Part shown: positions 54,679 through 64,000 of the stretch, piece by piece
How positions within the stretch are numbered: the first letter of the stretch is position 1
Layout of the letters: each line of letters starts with the position of its first letter
DNA from: Streptomyces akebiae
GTDB lineage: Bacteria; Actinomycetota; Actinomycetes; Streptomycetales; Streptomycetaceae
DNA: 64,000 nucleotides
Assembly: GCF_019599145.1 (NCBI RefSeq)
Contig: NZ_CP080647.1
Span: forward strand, 5,270,001 to 5,334,000
Direction: 5' to 3'
Position numbers and translations under genes: made by a program
Notes under the pieces: generated by a model
What the model was told of the DNA's origin: nothing
The model's input: the letters and a program-made list of their open reading frames with translations, nothing else
Database searches by the model: none

Positions 54679-54856
54679 CGAGAGGTCGGGGTTGCGCGGG
54701 CCGCGTGCGAGCGGCCGTGTCGCGGCGGGTACGGGCGCACGACTCGGGAGGGCGAGGGTGGCCCCCACCCCGTTAGTGCGATCCGACAAACCTTCGCCGT
54801 CCCACCCTTCGGAAGCCCCTACAAAGCCCCCCGCCCCCTCCGGCTAGGCTGGGCCC

Positions 54857-56110
54857 GTGAAGGTCCTCGTCATTGGTACCGGTGCTCGTGAGCACGCGCT
54901 GTGCCGTTCGCTGTCACTCGACCCCGATGTCACCGCACTCCACTGCGCCCCCGGCAACGCGGGCACCGCGGAGGTGGCCGAGTCGCACTCGGTCGACGCA
55001 CTGGACGGCGCCGCCGTGGCAGCGCTGGCCACGCGACTGGAGGCCGACCTGGTGGTCGTGGGGCCGGAGGCCCCGCTGGTCGCGGGGGTCGCCGACGCCG
55101 TGCGCGAGGCGGGCATCCCGGTGTTCGGCCCGTCCGCCGAGGCGGCGCGGCTGGAGGGCTCCAAGGCCTTCGCCAAGGAAGTCATGGCCGGGGCCGGCGT
55201 ACCCACCGCGCGGTCGTACGTCTGCACCACGGCCGAGGAGATCGACGAGGCCCTGGACGCGTTCGGCGCGCCGTACGTCGTGAAGGACGACGGCCTCGCG
55301 GCCGGCAAGGGCGTCGTCGTGACGGCGGACCTCGCCCAGGCCCGCGAGCACGCGCTCGCCTGCGGCCGGGTCGTCATCGAGGAGTTCCTGGACGGCCCCG
55401 AGGTCTCCCTCTTCGCGATCACCGACGGCGTGACCGTCGTTCCCCTCCAGCCCGCGCAGGACTTCAAGCGCGCGCTCGACGGCGACGAGGGCCCCAACAC
55501 CGGCGGCATGGGCGCGTACTCGCCGCTCCCGTGGGCGGATCCGAAGCTGGTCGACGAGGTCCTGGAGTCCGTGCTCCAGCCGACCGTCGACGAGATGCGG
55601 CGCCGCGGTACCCCGTTCTCCGGCCTGCTCTACGCGGGGCTGGCGATCACCGGTCGAGGCGTACGGGTGATCGAGTTCAACGCCCGGTTCGGCGACCCGG
55701 AGACCCAGGTGGTCCTCGCCCGTCTCAAGACCCCGCTGGCCGGTGTCCTGCTCGCCGCCGCCACCGGCAGCCTCGGCGACGTCGAACCCCTGCGCTGGAG
55801 CGGCGACGCGGCCGTCACCGTGGTCGTGGCCTCGCACAACTACCCCGGCACACCGCGCACCGGTGACCCGATCACCGGCCTCGACGAGGTCGCCGCGGTG
55901 GACGCCCCGCACGCGTACGTCCTGCACGCCGGCACCAAGCGCGCCGGTGACCAGGTCGTCAGCGCCGGCGGCCGCGTCCTCTCCGTCACGGCCACCGGCA
56001 AGGACCTCACCCAGGCCCGCGACCGCGCCTACACCGCCGTCGCCCGGATCGGCCTGGACGGGTCCCAGCACCGTTCGGACATCGCGGCGAAGGCAGCCGC
56101 CGAGGCCTGA
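54857..56110 (+). CDS. purD: Phosphoribosylamine-glycine ligase (GAR synthetase)
   Basis: 417 residues; catalyses ATP-dependent ligation of glycine to phosphoribosylamine, the second step of de novo purine synthesis. Family motifs: [13 protein letters not shown] at the N-terminus, the ATP-grasp region [36 protein letters not shown] and [11 protein letters not shown]. The GTG has no ribosome-binding site and TAGGCT six bases upstream, fitting a leaderless transcript. It precedes purC by two genes. Confidence 0.96.
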   Translation: MKVLVIGTGAREHALCRSLSLDPDVTALHCAPGNAGTAEVAESHSVDALDGAAVAALATRLEADLVVVGPEAPLVAGVADAVREAGIPVFGPSAEAARLEGSKAFAKEVMAGAGVPTARSYVCTTAEEIDEALDAFGAPYVVKDDGLAAGKGVVVTADLAQAREHALACGRVVIEEFLDGPEVSLFAITDGVTVVPLQPAQDFKRALDGDEGPNTGGMGAYSPLPWADPKLVDEVLESVLQPTVDEMRRRGTPFSGLLYAGLAITGRGVRVIEFNARFGDPETQVVLARLKTPLAGVLLAAATGSLGDVEPLRWSGDAAVTVVVASHNYPGTPRTGDPITGLDEVAAVDAPHAYVLHAGTKRAGDQVVSAGGRVLSVTATGKDLTQARDRAYTAVARIGLDGSQHRSDIAAKAAAEA

Positions 56111-56542
56111 CCGGCTGAGACGTCGCGCCCGCCTGCGACCCTCCACACAACCGAACACATCCACCCTCTTCGCTACATCCGCATGCGAAGCATCACCAAC
56201 GGGTACGAACCTCAGGCCCCGGAATCCCTCGGAGACCCCCAGGAACCCCTGGAATCTCCTTCGGAATCCGGGGCCCGATCCTTGCCCAGCGTCATTCACC
56301 TCTCCCCAAAGCCATTCCATCGAGTGAGCGATGGTCCATCCGGCTGACGACGGCCGGACCCCCAACTAGGGTGCGGCGCAAGCATTCCGGCACTTGGCTC
56401 ACCGGCATTGCGATGTCAGTGGTGGGTGCCACAGTGGGGGAGTGAGCAACGTCAGGGCATTCGGCGGTGACCACTGCGACGAGCAGTCGTCGCAGTCGTC
56501 GCGGTGTGCGCCACACGGGACAGCAGGGGGTGACGTCGGGTC
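56111..56542. other. Intergenic region after purD
   Basis: 432 bases. Around 56218-56275 there are several imperfect GGAATCC/GGAATCT and CCCCnGGAA words that could form local hairpins and terminate purD. Promoter sequences for the gene at 56543 must be in the right part. No ORF could be supported. Confidence 0.45.
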
Positions 56543-58720
56543 GTGACCGGTATGGCAGGTGGTGAGGAGGCGGGCGCGCAGGCCGCGCGCTCCCGGGCCC
56601 TCGCCGTGCTGCGGGTCCGCAGCAGGGCGCTGGCCGTGGCATTGCTGCCCGCGGCGGCCGCCGTCGTCCTTCTGGTCGGCGGGTCGACCGGCCATCTGAC
56701 GGGGCCGGGCTGGTCCATGGCGAGCTGGATCGTGTGCGGCATCGCCGCCGTCGTGCTCCTCGCCGCCACCGGCATCGCGCTGGTCGTCGCCCGCGCTCGG
56801 CCCGCGGTGAGCCCCACGGTCTCGATCACCGAACAGGCGGCCCCCGATCTCTACCGTCTCGTCCGGGATCTGGCGGACCGTCTCGACGTCCCGGCCCCCT
56901 CCGCGATAGCGCTCACCCCGGACTGCGACAGCTGGCTGGAGGACCGCACCCACCCGTCCCACCGCTCGCCCGCGCCCCGATCGGAGACCGCCGGTCCCGG
57001 GTCCGCCGACACGGGCACCGGCGCCGCGCGCACCGACCGGGCCGACGAGACGACGGACGCCCGCGGATCATCATCCGGCCCGCACTCAGGTCCGCGGTCG
57101 GGCCTGCGGTCCGGTCCTCAACCGGAGCCCGGCCTCTCCTCTCCCCGCCGGCATCACCCGCCCACTGCCCCGGTCCTCGTCATCGGCTCACCCTTCCTGT
57201 GGTGGATGCGGGTCGGAGAGCTACGGGCGGTGCTGGCCCCCGTCGTCGCCGGTACGGGACCGTCGGCGCACCCGGACATAGCTGCGGCCCGCCGTTTCGT
57301 GCGCGGGCTGGACGCGGCCGTGGCCGTCACCTCCTCGCCGACGCACGGACCGCTCGTGCGTTCGGTGCTGGCCGGGGTCGGCTGGGTCACCCGGTTGCTC
57401 CTGCGCGGCTGCCGCGGGCACGCGGCCGAGATGGAGCGCGGGGTCGCCGCGGCGGCGGCCGAGCGCGCACAGGCTGTGGACTACGGCCTGCGGATCGTCG
57501 CCCAGGAGCAGGTCGGCCTGGCCTACGCGGGCTGGGACCGCCTCCTCACCCGGGTCGCCCTGCCCGCCTGGCGGATGGGCCGCTGGCCGTCCCGCCTGGA
57601 CGCGGGTGTCGTCGCCGCGCTCACAGAGCTGTCCCGGCGAGACCGCCTCGCCGAGGGCTTCGCCTCCCGGCTCGGCGAGCGCCCCGCCTGCGACCTCCTC
57701 GAAGAGCCCGGCACGGTCGACGAGGCCGCGTCCCTGCTCGCGGCCCGCCTCTTCCACGGTGGCCCGGCCGAGTCCGGCGCCGACTGGTCCCCGGTCGACT
57801 GGCACGAGTACCCGGACGAGGTCGTCGACCGCAAATGGCGCACCGACGCGGCCCGACTCCACCGAGTCCTCGACACCTTGGGCGTCCGCCGCACCACGAG
57901 CGACCCGGCCCCGGACCCCACCGGTCCCGCCCCCGGCGGCCCCACCCTCTCCCGGGTGCTGAACCACCTGACGACTCTGACGACCCTGACGACCCCGATG
58001 AGTCCCGCCCCGACCCCGACCACGGACCAGGCCTCCGAAGCCGCTGCCCACGCACGGCACCAGGGATACGCCGCCGACCACGAGCCCCGCACCGCGGCGC
58101 CCGACGACGAACGGCCCGCCCCGACGACCGCCGCCAGGCATGAGCCGTCAGCCGGGGACGCCGCCGACCTCGACCGGGCCGCCGAAGGCCCCCGCGCCGA
58201 CCGCCGACACGAGCACAACCCCGCCCGGGAGCCGGACCGGCATCACATATCCCAACTCGGCGAGGGCGAGGGCGAGGGTGCAGACGACGACGAACCCGGT
58301 CTCGCCAACGCCCGCTCCGCGGGGCTGGCCGCCGCGCTGACCGCCGAGCTGGCGCGGGAGGAGGCCGCGGCCCCGGCTGCCGTGTCCACCGCGGGCGGCG
58401 GAGCCGAGGCGCAGGGGCCGGACCGGGCGCTGTGGGACGACGGGCTGCTGCCGCTGTTCCCGATGCAGCCGCCCCGCACGGGCCGTGAGCTGCTGGCGGA
58501 GCACGTCACCGCGATGGTCTGCTGCGCGGCGATGGACACGGCGGGCGCGACCCCGGGTCTGGACTGGCTGGACGGCCCCTCCCTCCTGGTCGACGGCGAA
58601 CGAGCGGCCGACCTCGCCCCCAGGGTCCTGACCCTCGTGGAGGACGGCGATCCCGCACCCCTCCGCGACTGGCTCCGCCGCCTCGGCGTCCGCCCGGAGA
58701 AGCCGGTCCGCCTGGTCTGA
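56543..58720 (+). CDS. Large membrane protein with degenerate M48-peptidase-like domain
   Basis: 725 residues. Two membrane helices lie near residues 30-46 and 60-82 (ALLPAAAAVVLLVGG, IVCGIAAVVLLAATGIALVV). The arrangement LYRLVRDLADRLDVPAPSAI, then VLVIGSPFLWWMRVGELRAV and LAPVVAG is that of M48 peptidases, where the last part is normally an HExxH helix. Here no HExxH exists, so it is probably not a protease. A long, charged low-complexity region (about residues 470-610) separates it from a conserved C-terminus (LLPLFPMQPPRTGRELLAEH). Conserved between purD and purC in Streptomyces; role unknown. GTG 56543 or ATG 56552 could be the start. Confidence 0.75.
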   Translation: MTGMAGGEEAGAQAARSRALAVLRVRSRALAVALLPAAAAVVLLVGGSTGHLTGPGWSMASWIVCGIAAVVLLAATGIALVVARARPAVSPTVSITEQAAPDLYRLVRDLADRLDVPAPSAIALTPDCDSWLEDRTHPSHRSPAPRSETAGPGSADTGTGAARTDRADETTDARGSSSGPHSGPRSGLRSGPQPEPGLSSPRRHHPPTAPVLVIGSPFLWWMRVGELRAVLAPVVAGTGPSAHPDIAAARRFVRGLDAAVAVTSSPTHGPLVRSVLAGVGWVTRLLLRGCRGHAAEMERGVAAAAAERAQAVDYGLRIVAQEQVGLAYAGWDRLLTRVALPAWRMGRWPSRLDAGVVAALTELSRRDRLAEGFASRLGERPACDLLEEPGTVDEAASLLAARLFHGGPAESGADWSPVDWHEYPDEVVDRKWRTDAARLHRVLDTLGVRRTTSDPAPDPTGPAPGGPTLSRVLNHLTTLTTLTTPMSPAPTPTTDQASEAAAHARHQGYAADHEPRTAAPDDERPAPTTAARHEPSAGDAADLDRAAEGPRADRRHEHNPAREPDRHHISQLGEGEGEGADDDEPGLANARSAGLAAALTAELAREEAAAPAAVSTAGGGAEAQGPDRALWDDGLLPLFPMQPPRTGRELLAEHVTAMVCCAAMDTAGATPGLDWLDGPSLLVDGERAADLAPRVLTLVEDGDPAPLRDWLRRLGVRPEKPVRLV

Positions 58721-58954
58721 AGCACGGGAATCACCACGCCGCCCCGGCCCACCCGCCGGAGCCCCCGCCCCACCTGCGGCAGCACACGCCGCCCACCCAC
58801 CCAGCCCAACTCCCCACCCGGAGCCAGCTGTTCCACTCTCGCCAATTAGCAACGAACGGTGACGGAGCGCGTGCGTAATGTGATGTGCTGGGACCGATCG
58901 CGTACATAGCAAGGGCTTGCGAAAGCTCACGGGGGACGAGGGAGGGGACCATTC

Positions 58955-60478
58955 ATGGGCTCGGAGCACCACATTCGGCGTTGGGAATCGGGGGCACTCG
59001 CCCACGCGGTGACGGACCCCTTCGGTCAGGGCCCCGTCCCCTGGCTACGGGGCAACGTGACCTACTTCGACGACACGGGCCAAGTGGTCCCCTGGTACGT
59101 GGAGCCGGGCCCGCCGGAGCCCGACACCCCGGCCAAAGGCGGCCGCACAGGCACGCGAGGCCGCGTCCCCGCCCCCCGCACCGCACCGGGCGGCCCCCGC
59201 TCCGCCGACGACGTGCGCCGCCAGATCAAGGGCTTCACCGCGACGGGCGCGGCGGCCCCCGGCGAATCCATCGACTTCCACATCACCGTCGACCCGCCGC
59301 AGGAATTCGGCGTCGACATCTACCGCATCGGCCACTACAGCGGCGACGGCGCGGCGAAGATCATCACCAGCCCCCGTCTCTCCGGCATCGTCCAGCCCCC
59401 GCCCCTCACCGCCGACCGTACGGTCTCCTGCCACCACTGGTGGCTCTCGTGGCGCCTGCAGATCCCGACGTACTGGAACGTCGGCGCGTACGTGGCGGTC
59501 CTGACCACCGCCGACGGCTACCGCTCCCACGTGCCGTTCACCATCCGCGACGACCGCCAGGCCGACCTGCTGCTCCTGCTCCCGGACATCACGTGGCAGG
59601 CGTACAACCTGTATCCGGAGGACGGCCGCACCGGCGCCAGCCTCTACCACGCCTGGGACGAGGACGGACGGCTGCTCGGCGAGTCCGACGCGGCGACGAC
59701 CGTCTCCTTCGACCGCCCGTACGCCGGCGCGGGCCTCCCCCTGCACGTAGGCCACGCCTACGACTTCATCCGCTGGGCCGAGCGCTACGGCTACGACCTC
59801 GCCTACGCCGACGCCCGCGACCTGCACTCCGGCCGCGTCGACCCGGCCCGCTACCGGGGGCTGGTCTTCCCGGGCCACGACGAGTACTGGTCGCCGCAGA
59901 TGCGCCGCACCGCCGAGCTCGCCCGGGACAGCGGCACCTCGCTCGTCTTCCTCTCCTCCAACACCATGTACTGGCAGGTGGAGCTGGGCCCGTCCCCGTC
60001 CGGGGCCCCCGACCGCCTCCTCACCTGCCGAAAACGCCGGGGTCCCGGCAAACCCGCACTGTGGCGCGAAATCGACCGCCCCGAGCAGCAGTTGATGGGC
60101 ATCCAGTACGAGGGCCGGGTCCCCGACCCCCACCCCCTGGTCGTGCGCAACGCCGACCACTGGCTCTGGGACGCGACCGGCGCCCACGAGAACGACGAGC
60201 TGGAGGGCATGGTCGCCGGTGAGGCCGACCGCTACTTCCCGCGCACGCCGCTCCCCGAGCACCAGGGCCGCATCCTCCTCGCCCACTCCCCGTACCGGGA
60301 CGCCGACGACGTCGTCCGTCACCAGGAGACCTCCCTGTACCGCGCACCCTCCGGAGCCTGGGTCTTCGCATCCGGAACGTTCGCGTGGTCCCCGGCCCTG
60401 GACCGACCGGGCCACGTCGACACCCGCGTCCAACGAGCCACCGCAAACCTCCTGGACCGCATCTGCAAACGTGACTGA
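58955..60478 (+). CDS. N,N-dimethylformamidase-beta-like domain protein
   Basis: 507 residues. The large-subunit-like fold of DMFase is recognisable: SIDFHITVDPPQEFGVDIYR, LLPDITWQAYNLYPEDGRTG, VFPGHDEYWSPQMRRTAELA and SSNTMYWQVEL. No small subunit gene is adjacent, and activity on dimethylformamide should not be assumed; many Streptomyces carry this gene upstream of purC. It starts at ATG after GAGGGAGGGG. Confidence 0.85.
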   Translation: MGSEHHIRRWESGALAHAVTDPFGQGPVPWLRGNVTYFDDTGQVVPWYVEPGPPEPDTPAKGGRTGTRGRVPAPRTAPGGPRSADDVRRQIKGFTATGAAAPGESIDFHITVDPPQEFGVDIYRIGHYSGDGAAKIITSPRLSGIVQPPPLTADRTVSCHHWWLSWRLQIPTYWNVGAYVAVLTTADGYRSHVPFTIRDDRQADLLLLLPDITWQAYNLYPEDGRTGASLYHAWDEDGRLLGESDAATTVSFDRPYAGAGLPLHVGHAYDFIRWAERYGYDLAYADARDLHSGRVDPARYRGLVFPGHDEYWSPQMRRTAELARDSGTSLVFLSSNTMYWQVELGPSPSGAPDRLLTCRKRRGPGKPALWREIDRPEQQLMGIQYEGRVPDPHPLVVRNADHWLWDATGAHENDELEGMVAGEADRYFPRTPLPEHQGRILLAHSPYRDADDVVRHQETSLYRAPSGAWVFASGTFAWSPALDRPGHVDTRVQRATANLLDRICKRD

Positions 60479-60586
60479 GTCCCGTACCGAGACCGGTGTC
60501 GACTCTCGGCGAGGCAGCCCCTGGGCAAGATCGGTCGCCCCATACGGGAGAATCGAGCCACTTGGACATCACCACGGGGAGGAACC

Positions 60587-61486
60587 GTGTCCGGATTCGT
60601 AGAAAAGCCCGAGCCGATCCAGGTTCCGGGCCTGGTGCACCTGCACACCGGCAAGGTGCGCGAGCTGTACCAGAACGAGGCGGGCGACCTCGTGATGGTC
60701 GCCAGCGACCGAACGTCCGCGTTCGACTGGGTGCTGCCGACGGAGATCCCGGACAAGGGGCGGGTCCTCACGCAGCTGTCCCTCTGGTGGTTCGACCAGC
60801 TCGCCGACCTGGTCCCGAACCACGTCCTGAGCACCGAGCTGCCGCCGGGCGCCCCCGCCGACTGGGCGGGCCGCACCCTCATCTGCAAGTCGCTCCAGAT
60901 GGTCCCGGTCGAGGCCGTGGCCCGCGGCTACCTCACCGGCTCGGGCCTGGTGGAGTACAACGACTCCCGTACGGTCTGCGGTCTCGCCCTCCCCGAGGGC
61001 CTGGTCGACGGCTCCGAGCTGCCGGCGCCGATCTTCACCCCGGCCACCAAGGCCGCCGTCGGCGAGCACGACGAGAACGTGTCGTACGAGGAGGTCGCCC
61101 GCCAGGTCGGCGCGGAGACCGCCGCCCAGCTGCGCCAGACGACGCTGGCCGTGTACAGCCGGGCCCGGGACATCGCCCGTGACCGGGGGATCATCCTGGC
61201 CGACACCAAGTTCGAGTTCGGCTACGAGGGCGAGACCCTCGTCCTCGCCGACGAGGTGCTCACCCCGGACTCCTCCCGCTTCTGGCCGGCCGACCTCTGG
61301 GAGCCGGGCCACGCCCAGCCGTCCTTCGACAAGCAGTTCGTCCGCGACTGGCTGACCTCAAAAGCCTCGGGCTGGGACCGCAAGAGCGAGCAGCCCCCGC
61401 CGCCGCTGCCCGAGGAGATCGTCGCCGCGACCCGCGCCAAGTACGTGGAGGCGTACGAGAGGCTGACGGGTACGAGCTGGAGCTAG
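60587..61486 (+). CDS. purC: SAICAR synthetase
   Basis: 299 residues; joins aspartate to CAIR in purine synthesis. Motifs: HTGKVRELYQ, VMVASDRTSAFDWVLPTEIP, KSLQMVPVEAVARGYLTGSG, ADTKFEFGYEG and DEVLTPDSSRFWPAD. GTG start after GGGGAGGAACC. It is followed by a strong terminator shared with tRNA-Gly. Confidence 0.97.
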   Translation: MSGFVEKPEPIQVPGLVHLHTGKVRELYQNEAGDLVMVASDRTSAFDWVLPTEIPDKGRVLTQLSLWWFDQLADLVPNHVLSTELPPGAPADWAGRTLICKSLQMVPVEAVARGYLTGSGLVEYNDSRTVCGLALPEGLVDGSELPAPIFTPATKAAVGEHDENVSYEEVARQVGAETAAQLRQTTLAVYSRARDIARDRGIILADTKFEFGYEGETLVLADEVLTPDSSRFWPADLWEPGHAQPSFDKQFVRDWLTSKASGWDRKSEQPPPPLPEEIVAATRAKYVEAYERLTGTSWS

Positions 61487-61514
61487 TCCGCCGCGCGAGC
61501 GCACCCGGCACACG

Positions 61515-61549
61515 AAGAAGACCCCGGTCCAGTGGACCGGGGTCTTCTT
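61515..61549. terminator. Bidirectional terminator between purC and tRNA-Gly
   Basis: A perfect 16-bp stem AAGAAGACCCCGGTCC with its complement and a 3-base loop, flanked by A and T tracts on both sides. Confidence 0.92.
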
Positions 61550-61554
61550 TGCCG

Positions 61555-61627
61555 AGCGGACGACCAGGTTCGAACTGGCGACCTCAACCTTGGCAAGGTT
61601 GCGCTCTACCAACTGAGCTACGTCCGC
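61555..61627 (-). tRNA. tRNA-Gly (anticodon GCC)
   Basis: 73 bases without encoded CCA. Acceptor GCGGACG/CGTCCGC, D-arm GTAGCTCAGTTGGTAGAGC, anticodon loop CTTGCCAAG (GCC), T-loop GTTCGAACC. Confidence 0.95.
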
Positions 61628-61650
61628 GCTGCGCCGTGGCGCGAGGCCTA

Positions 61651-62283
61651 CTATACCCAACCTCGCTCCCGGGCGAGCCGCACCGCTGCGTGCCGGTTCT
61701 CCACGCCGAGCTTGGAGACCGCCGACGACAGATAGTTCCGGACAGTCCCCTGGGACAGCGCGGCCCGCTCGGCGATCTCCGCGACAGGGGCACCGTCGGC
61801 AGCGAATTCGAGCACCTCGGCCTCCCGCGCGGTCAGCGGCGAGTCCCCGGAGGAGATCGCGTCGGCGGCCAACTCCGGGTCCACATAACGGTTCCCCGCG
61901 TGTACGGTCCTGATGATCTCCGCGAGCCGCTGCGCGCTGACGGTCTTGGGGACGAACCCGCGCACACCCGCTTCAAGTGCCCGCTTCAGGTGTCCCGGCC
62001 GACCGTGACCGGTCACGATCAGTACGCGACAGCCCGGCAGTTCGGCCCGCAGCGATGTGGCGACCCTCACACCGTCCGCGCCCGGCATCTGCAGATCCAG
62101 CACCGCGACATCCGGTTCGTGCGCCCGCGCCATCGCCAGCGCCTCCGGCCCGCTCGCCGCTTCCGCGATCACCACCAGGTCGTCCTCCAACCCCAGCAAC
62201 GCGGCCAGCGCCCCCCGGATCAGATGCTCGTCGTCCGCGAGCAACAGCCGTACCCGCCGCCCCGCCTCCGGTACGCCGGTCAT
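61651..62283 (-). CDS. NarL/LuxR-family response regulator
   Basis: 210 residues. A receiver domain with phospho-acceptor Asp in DVAVLDLQMPGADG and a conserved Lys in FVPKTVSAQRLAE is followed by a LuxR helix-turn-helix (LTAREAEVLEFAADGAPVAE, ALSQGTVRNYLSSAVSKLGV). It is coupled by a 4-base overlap to the histidine kinase gene upstream and would act on the adjacent ABC transporter genes. Confidence 0.94.
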   Translation of the reverse strand: MTGVPEAGRRVRLLLADDEHLIRGALAALLGLEDDLVVIAEAASGPEALAMARAHEPDVAVLDLQMPGADGVRVATSLRAELPGCRVLIVTGHGRPGHLKRALEAGVRGFVPKTVSAQRLAEIIRTVHAGNRYVDPELAADAISSGDSPLTAREAEVLEFAADGAPVAEIAERAALSQGTVRNYLSSAVSKLGVENRHAAVRLARERGWV

Positions 62284-63674
62284 GAAGCGCTCTCCCGTAC
62301 TACAGCCGACCCGACGGCCGCTCCCGCACCCCGCGAAGCCGAGCCCGCCCCCTTCGCCTTGACCGACCCGGTCGGCCCCGCCGAGTCCATAGAGCCCGCA
62401 GACCCCAGCGGCACCCGGGCCACCACCCGGAAGGCCTCGCCGTCCACCGGGCCCGCCTCCAGCGTCCCGTCCACGACCGCCAGCCGCTCCCGCAGCCCGG
62501 CGAGCCCCGAACCAGAACCGGTCCCGGCCCCAGTCCCGGCCCCAGTCCCGGTCCCGGCCCCGGATCCGACGGAACGTCCGGCGCCCGCCTCCTCACCGCC
62601 GCCCGCCCGAATCCCGTCGTTCTCCACGGTCAATACCACCTGCCCTTCTCTCACCCGCAGCACCACAGCGCACTGATCGGCGTTCCCGTGCCGCAGGACG
62701 TTCGTCGTCGCCTCCCGGACCACCCAGGCGAGCGCGGACTGCACCTCACCCGGCAGCCCGGCGGTGTCCGCCCCGTCGACCGAGCAGTCGATGCCTGCCG
62801 CCGCCAACACGCCCTGTGCACCGGAGAGTTCGACGCCGAGGTCGGCCTCCCGGTACCCCCGTACGACCTCCCGCACCTCGCGCTGCGACTCATGGGCGAT
62901 CCGCTGGACCTCGATCATCTGCTCGACCGCCTCGGGCCGTTCCCGGCGGGCCAGCTGGACGGCCAGCTCGCTCTTCAGGGCGATGACCGCGAGGTTGCGG
63001 CCGATCACGTCGTGCAGGTCACGCCCGAAGCGGAGCCGCTCCTCGGCGACGGCGAGGCGGGCGCGGGTCTCGCGGGCGTCCTCCAGTTCGTAGACGGCCT
63101 TCAGCAGCCAGGCGGAGAAGTAGGACGTGAAGGAGATGATGGTGGTGCCGAAGAGCACCGCCACCAGGGCGGCCAGCGCGGAGACAACGTCGGCCCCCAC
63201 GGCGAGGGCCGACGCCCCGCCGCCCGCGGCGAAGACCATGATCAGGGCCAACAGACGCCGACGGCTGTGCACGCCGAGCGCGAGCGTGCCGATGCCGAAG
63301 ATCAGCACGCCCCCGAACACGCCGCCCAGCGCTGTGCGGGCCTCGTCGTCGAGGTTCGCGCTGCGGGCGAGCAGCATCGCGACGCAGCCGACCAGCGCGG
63401 TGAGTACCCCGAGGGCCCAGAGCAGGCGTATGGGCTGCGCACGGCTCCCGCGCACCCCGTCGAGTGCCCTGGAGACCGTGAAGGACGAGAGCGCGCCGTG
63501 CGCGCACAGCAGGACGAAGAACCAACTGGCGTGCCGCGTCGGCACCTGCCCGAAGAGGGGTACCCCGAACCCGCCGACCTCGATCAACGGAAACGAGTGG
63601 AACGACCACCGCGTGTACGTCTCCACCTTGGCCGGTGTGCTCTTCCCCCGCCACCAGGCCCCCGGCCCCCGCAT
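62280..63674 (-). CDS. Sensor histidine kinase (HisKA_3 type)
   Basis: 464 residues. Six or so membrane helices lie within residues 40-195, then the dimerization helix with phospho-acceptor His in RFGRDLHDVIGRNLAVIALK and an ATPase domain (WVVREATTNVLRHGNADQCA). Between the N box and the final G-rich loop (SGLAGLRERLAVVDGTLEAG) is an expanded low-complexity stretch (VGSGAGTGTGAGTGAGTG) encoded by a DNA tandem repeat at about 62512-62566. It starts at the ATG after AGGGGAG, 13 bases beyond the permease stop; operon order permease, kinase, regulator. Confidence 0.93.
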   Translation of the reverse strand: MRGPGAWWRGKSTPAKVETYTRWSFHSFPLIEVGGFGVPLFGQVPTRHASWFFVLLCAHGALSSFTVSRALDGVRGSRAQPIRLLWALGVLTALVGCVAMLLARSANLDDEARTALGGVFGGVLIFGIGTLALGVHSRRRLLALIMVFAAGGGASALAVGADVVSALAALVAVLFGTTIISFTSYFSAWLLKAVYELEDARETRARLAVAEERLRFGRDLHDVIGRNLAVIALKSELAVQLARRERPEAVEQMIEVQRIAHESQREVREVVRGYREADLGVELSGAQGVLAAAGIDCSVDGADTAGLPGEVQSALAWVVREATTNVLRHGNADQCAVVLRVREGQVVLTVENDGIRAGGGEEAGAGRSVGSGAGTGTGAGTGAGTGSGSGLAGLRERLAVVDGTLEAGPVDGEAFRVVARVPLGSAGSMDSAGPTGSVKAKGAGSASRGAGAAVGSAVVRESAS

Positions 63675-63687
63675 GGCTCAACTCCCC

Positions 63688-64000
63688 TCATCGGCGCGGT
63701 TCCCAGCGGAACCACCGCCGTACAGCAAACACCGCGAGCACGGTCCAGGCCAGCGCGGTGGCGACGGCACCCAGGGCGTCGTACACGGACAGGTCGCCGG
63801 TCCAGCCGCCGCGCACGAGTGTGATGACGGGGCTGAGCGGCAGCAGTTCGCAGAGGGACGCCACCCGGTCGGGCAGCACTTCGAGCGGCACGGTGATGCC
63901 CGATCCCAGCAGGGAGACGAACATCAGCGGCAGGCTGGTGACCTGTGCGCTCTCGGCGGTACGGCTGAGGCTCGCGGTGACCGCGGCCAGTGCCACGCAC
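63688..64000 (-). CDS. ABC-2 type transporter permease (partial)
   Basis: The C-terminal 103 residues are in the window; the gene continues past the right edge. Membrane helices (SLPLMFVSLLGSGITVPLEV, LGAVATALAWTVLAVFAV) with the LCELLPLSPVITLVRGGWTG segment fit the last two helices of ABC-2 permeases usually paired with NarL-type two-component systems. It ends 13 bases before the kinase start. Confidence 0.85.
   Translation of the reverse strand, partial: CVALAAVTASLSRTAESAQVTSLPLMFVSLLGSGITVPLEVLPDRVASLCELLPLSPVITLVRGGWTGDLSVYDALGAVATALAWTVLAVFAVRRWFRWEPRR

Noticed and set aside
53290..54789. 499-residue minus-strand frame over the 3' part of dnaX
   Set aside because: A shadow of the Ala/Pro/Gly linker; extremely Gly/Arg-rich with no domain.
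1..64000. CRISPR array
   Set aside because: No regularly spaced identical repeats with unique spacers were seen; the repeat clusters found are short, irregular or single pairs.

Overview
The window is high-GC actinobacterial DNA, almost certainly from a Streptomyces chromosome. The evidence is the G/C-rich third codon positions, frequent GTG and TTG starts, and a housekeeping block (small SRP RNA, dnaX, purD, purC, tRNA-Gly) typical of the genus. Other genus markers are a conservon-type cvnAB pair, an FxLD lanthipeptide locus, Scr1/DUF397 pairs, and DUF317, DUF2637, DUF6415 and DUF6879 proteins.

Layout. 1-15.8 kb is accessory chromosome: a small membrane protein, a GlxA-type AraC regulator, a type I GAPDH, a broken secreted beta-rich (pore-former-like) protein, and a frameshifted XRE-nSTAND-WD40 protein. 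Next come a secreted protein joining a ribosome-inactivating-protein (RIP) domain to a pectin methylesterase, an orphan cvnAB pair flanked by two PIN-toxin relics, and two small secreted proteins. 15.8-16.95 kb is a decayed tyrosine integrase that ends at an attachment site.

17.0-51.9 kb is an integrated mobilizable element bounded by perfect 88-bp direct repeats (16916-17003 and 51795-51882). The repeats carry the 3' part of tRNA-Ser(GGA); the complete tRNA is at 51827-51914. Its backbone lies at 36-45 kb: MobC, relaxase, a DUF2637 membrane protein, a DnaB-like replication ATPase, an XRE regulator, Xis and Int. No FtsK-type Tra translocase was seen, so it looks mobilizable rather than self-conjugative. 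The left cargo is a PIN-like nuclease and an FxLD class I lanthipeptide operon read leftward (methyltransferase, LanA, LanB, LanC, SpaB_C-like protein) with small upstream genes. The middle cargo is a DUF6879/Scr1/DUF397 module, a Ser/Thr kinase-PQQ propeller unit between inverted short repeats, and a DUF6602 nuclease-like protein. The right cargo is a PaeR7I/XhoI-like restriction-modification pair beside a kinase whose N-terminus is a catalytically eroded copy of the same restriction-enzyme fold, plus a divergent AlbA_2-domain protein.

52-64 kb is the conserved chromosome: SRP RNA, dnaX, purD, an M48-like membrane protein that lacks HExxH, a DMFase-beta-like protein, purC, tRNA-Gly(GCC), and a NarL-type two-component system next to an ABC-2 permease that runs off the window.

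A recurring oddity is single-base frame changes in G/C runs, including one in the essential dnaX. Some broken genes may therefore be sequence errors rather than real decay; each is flagged.
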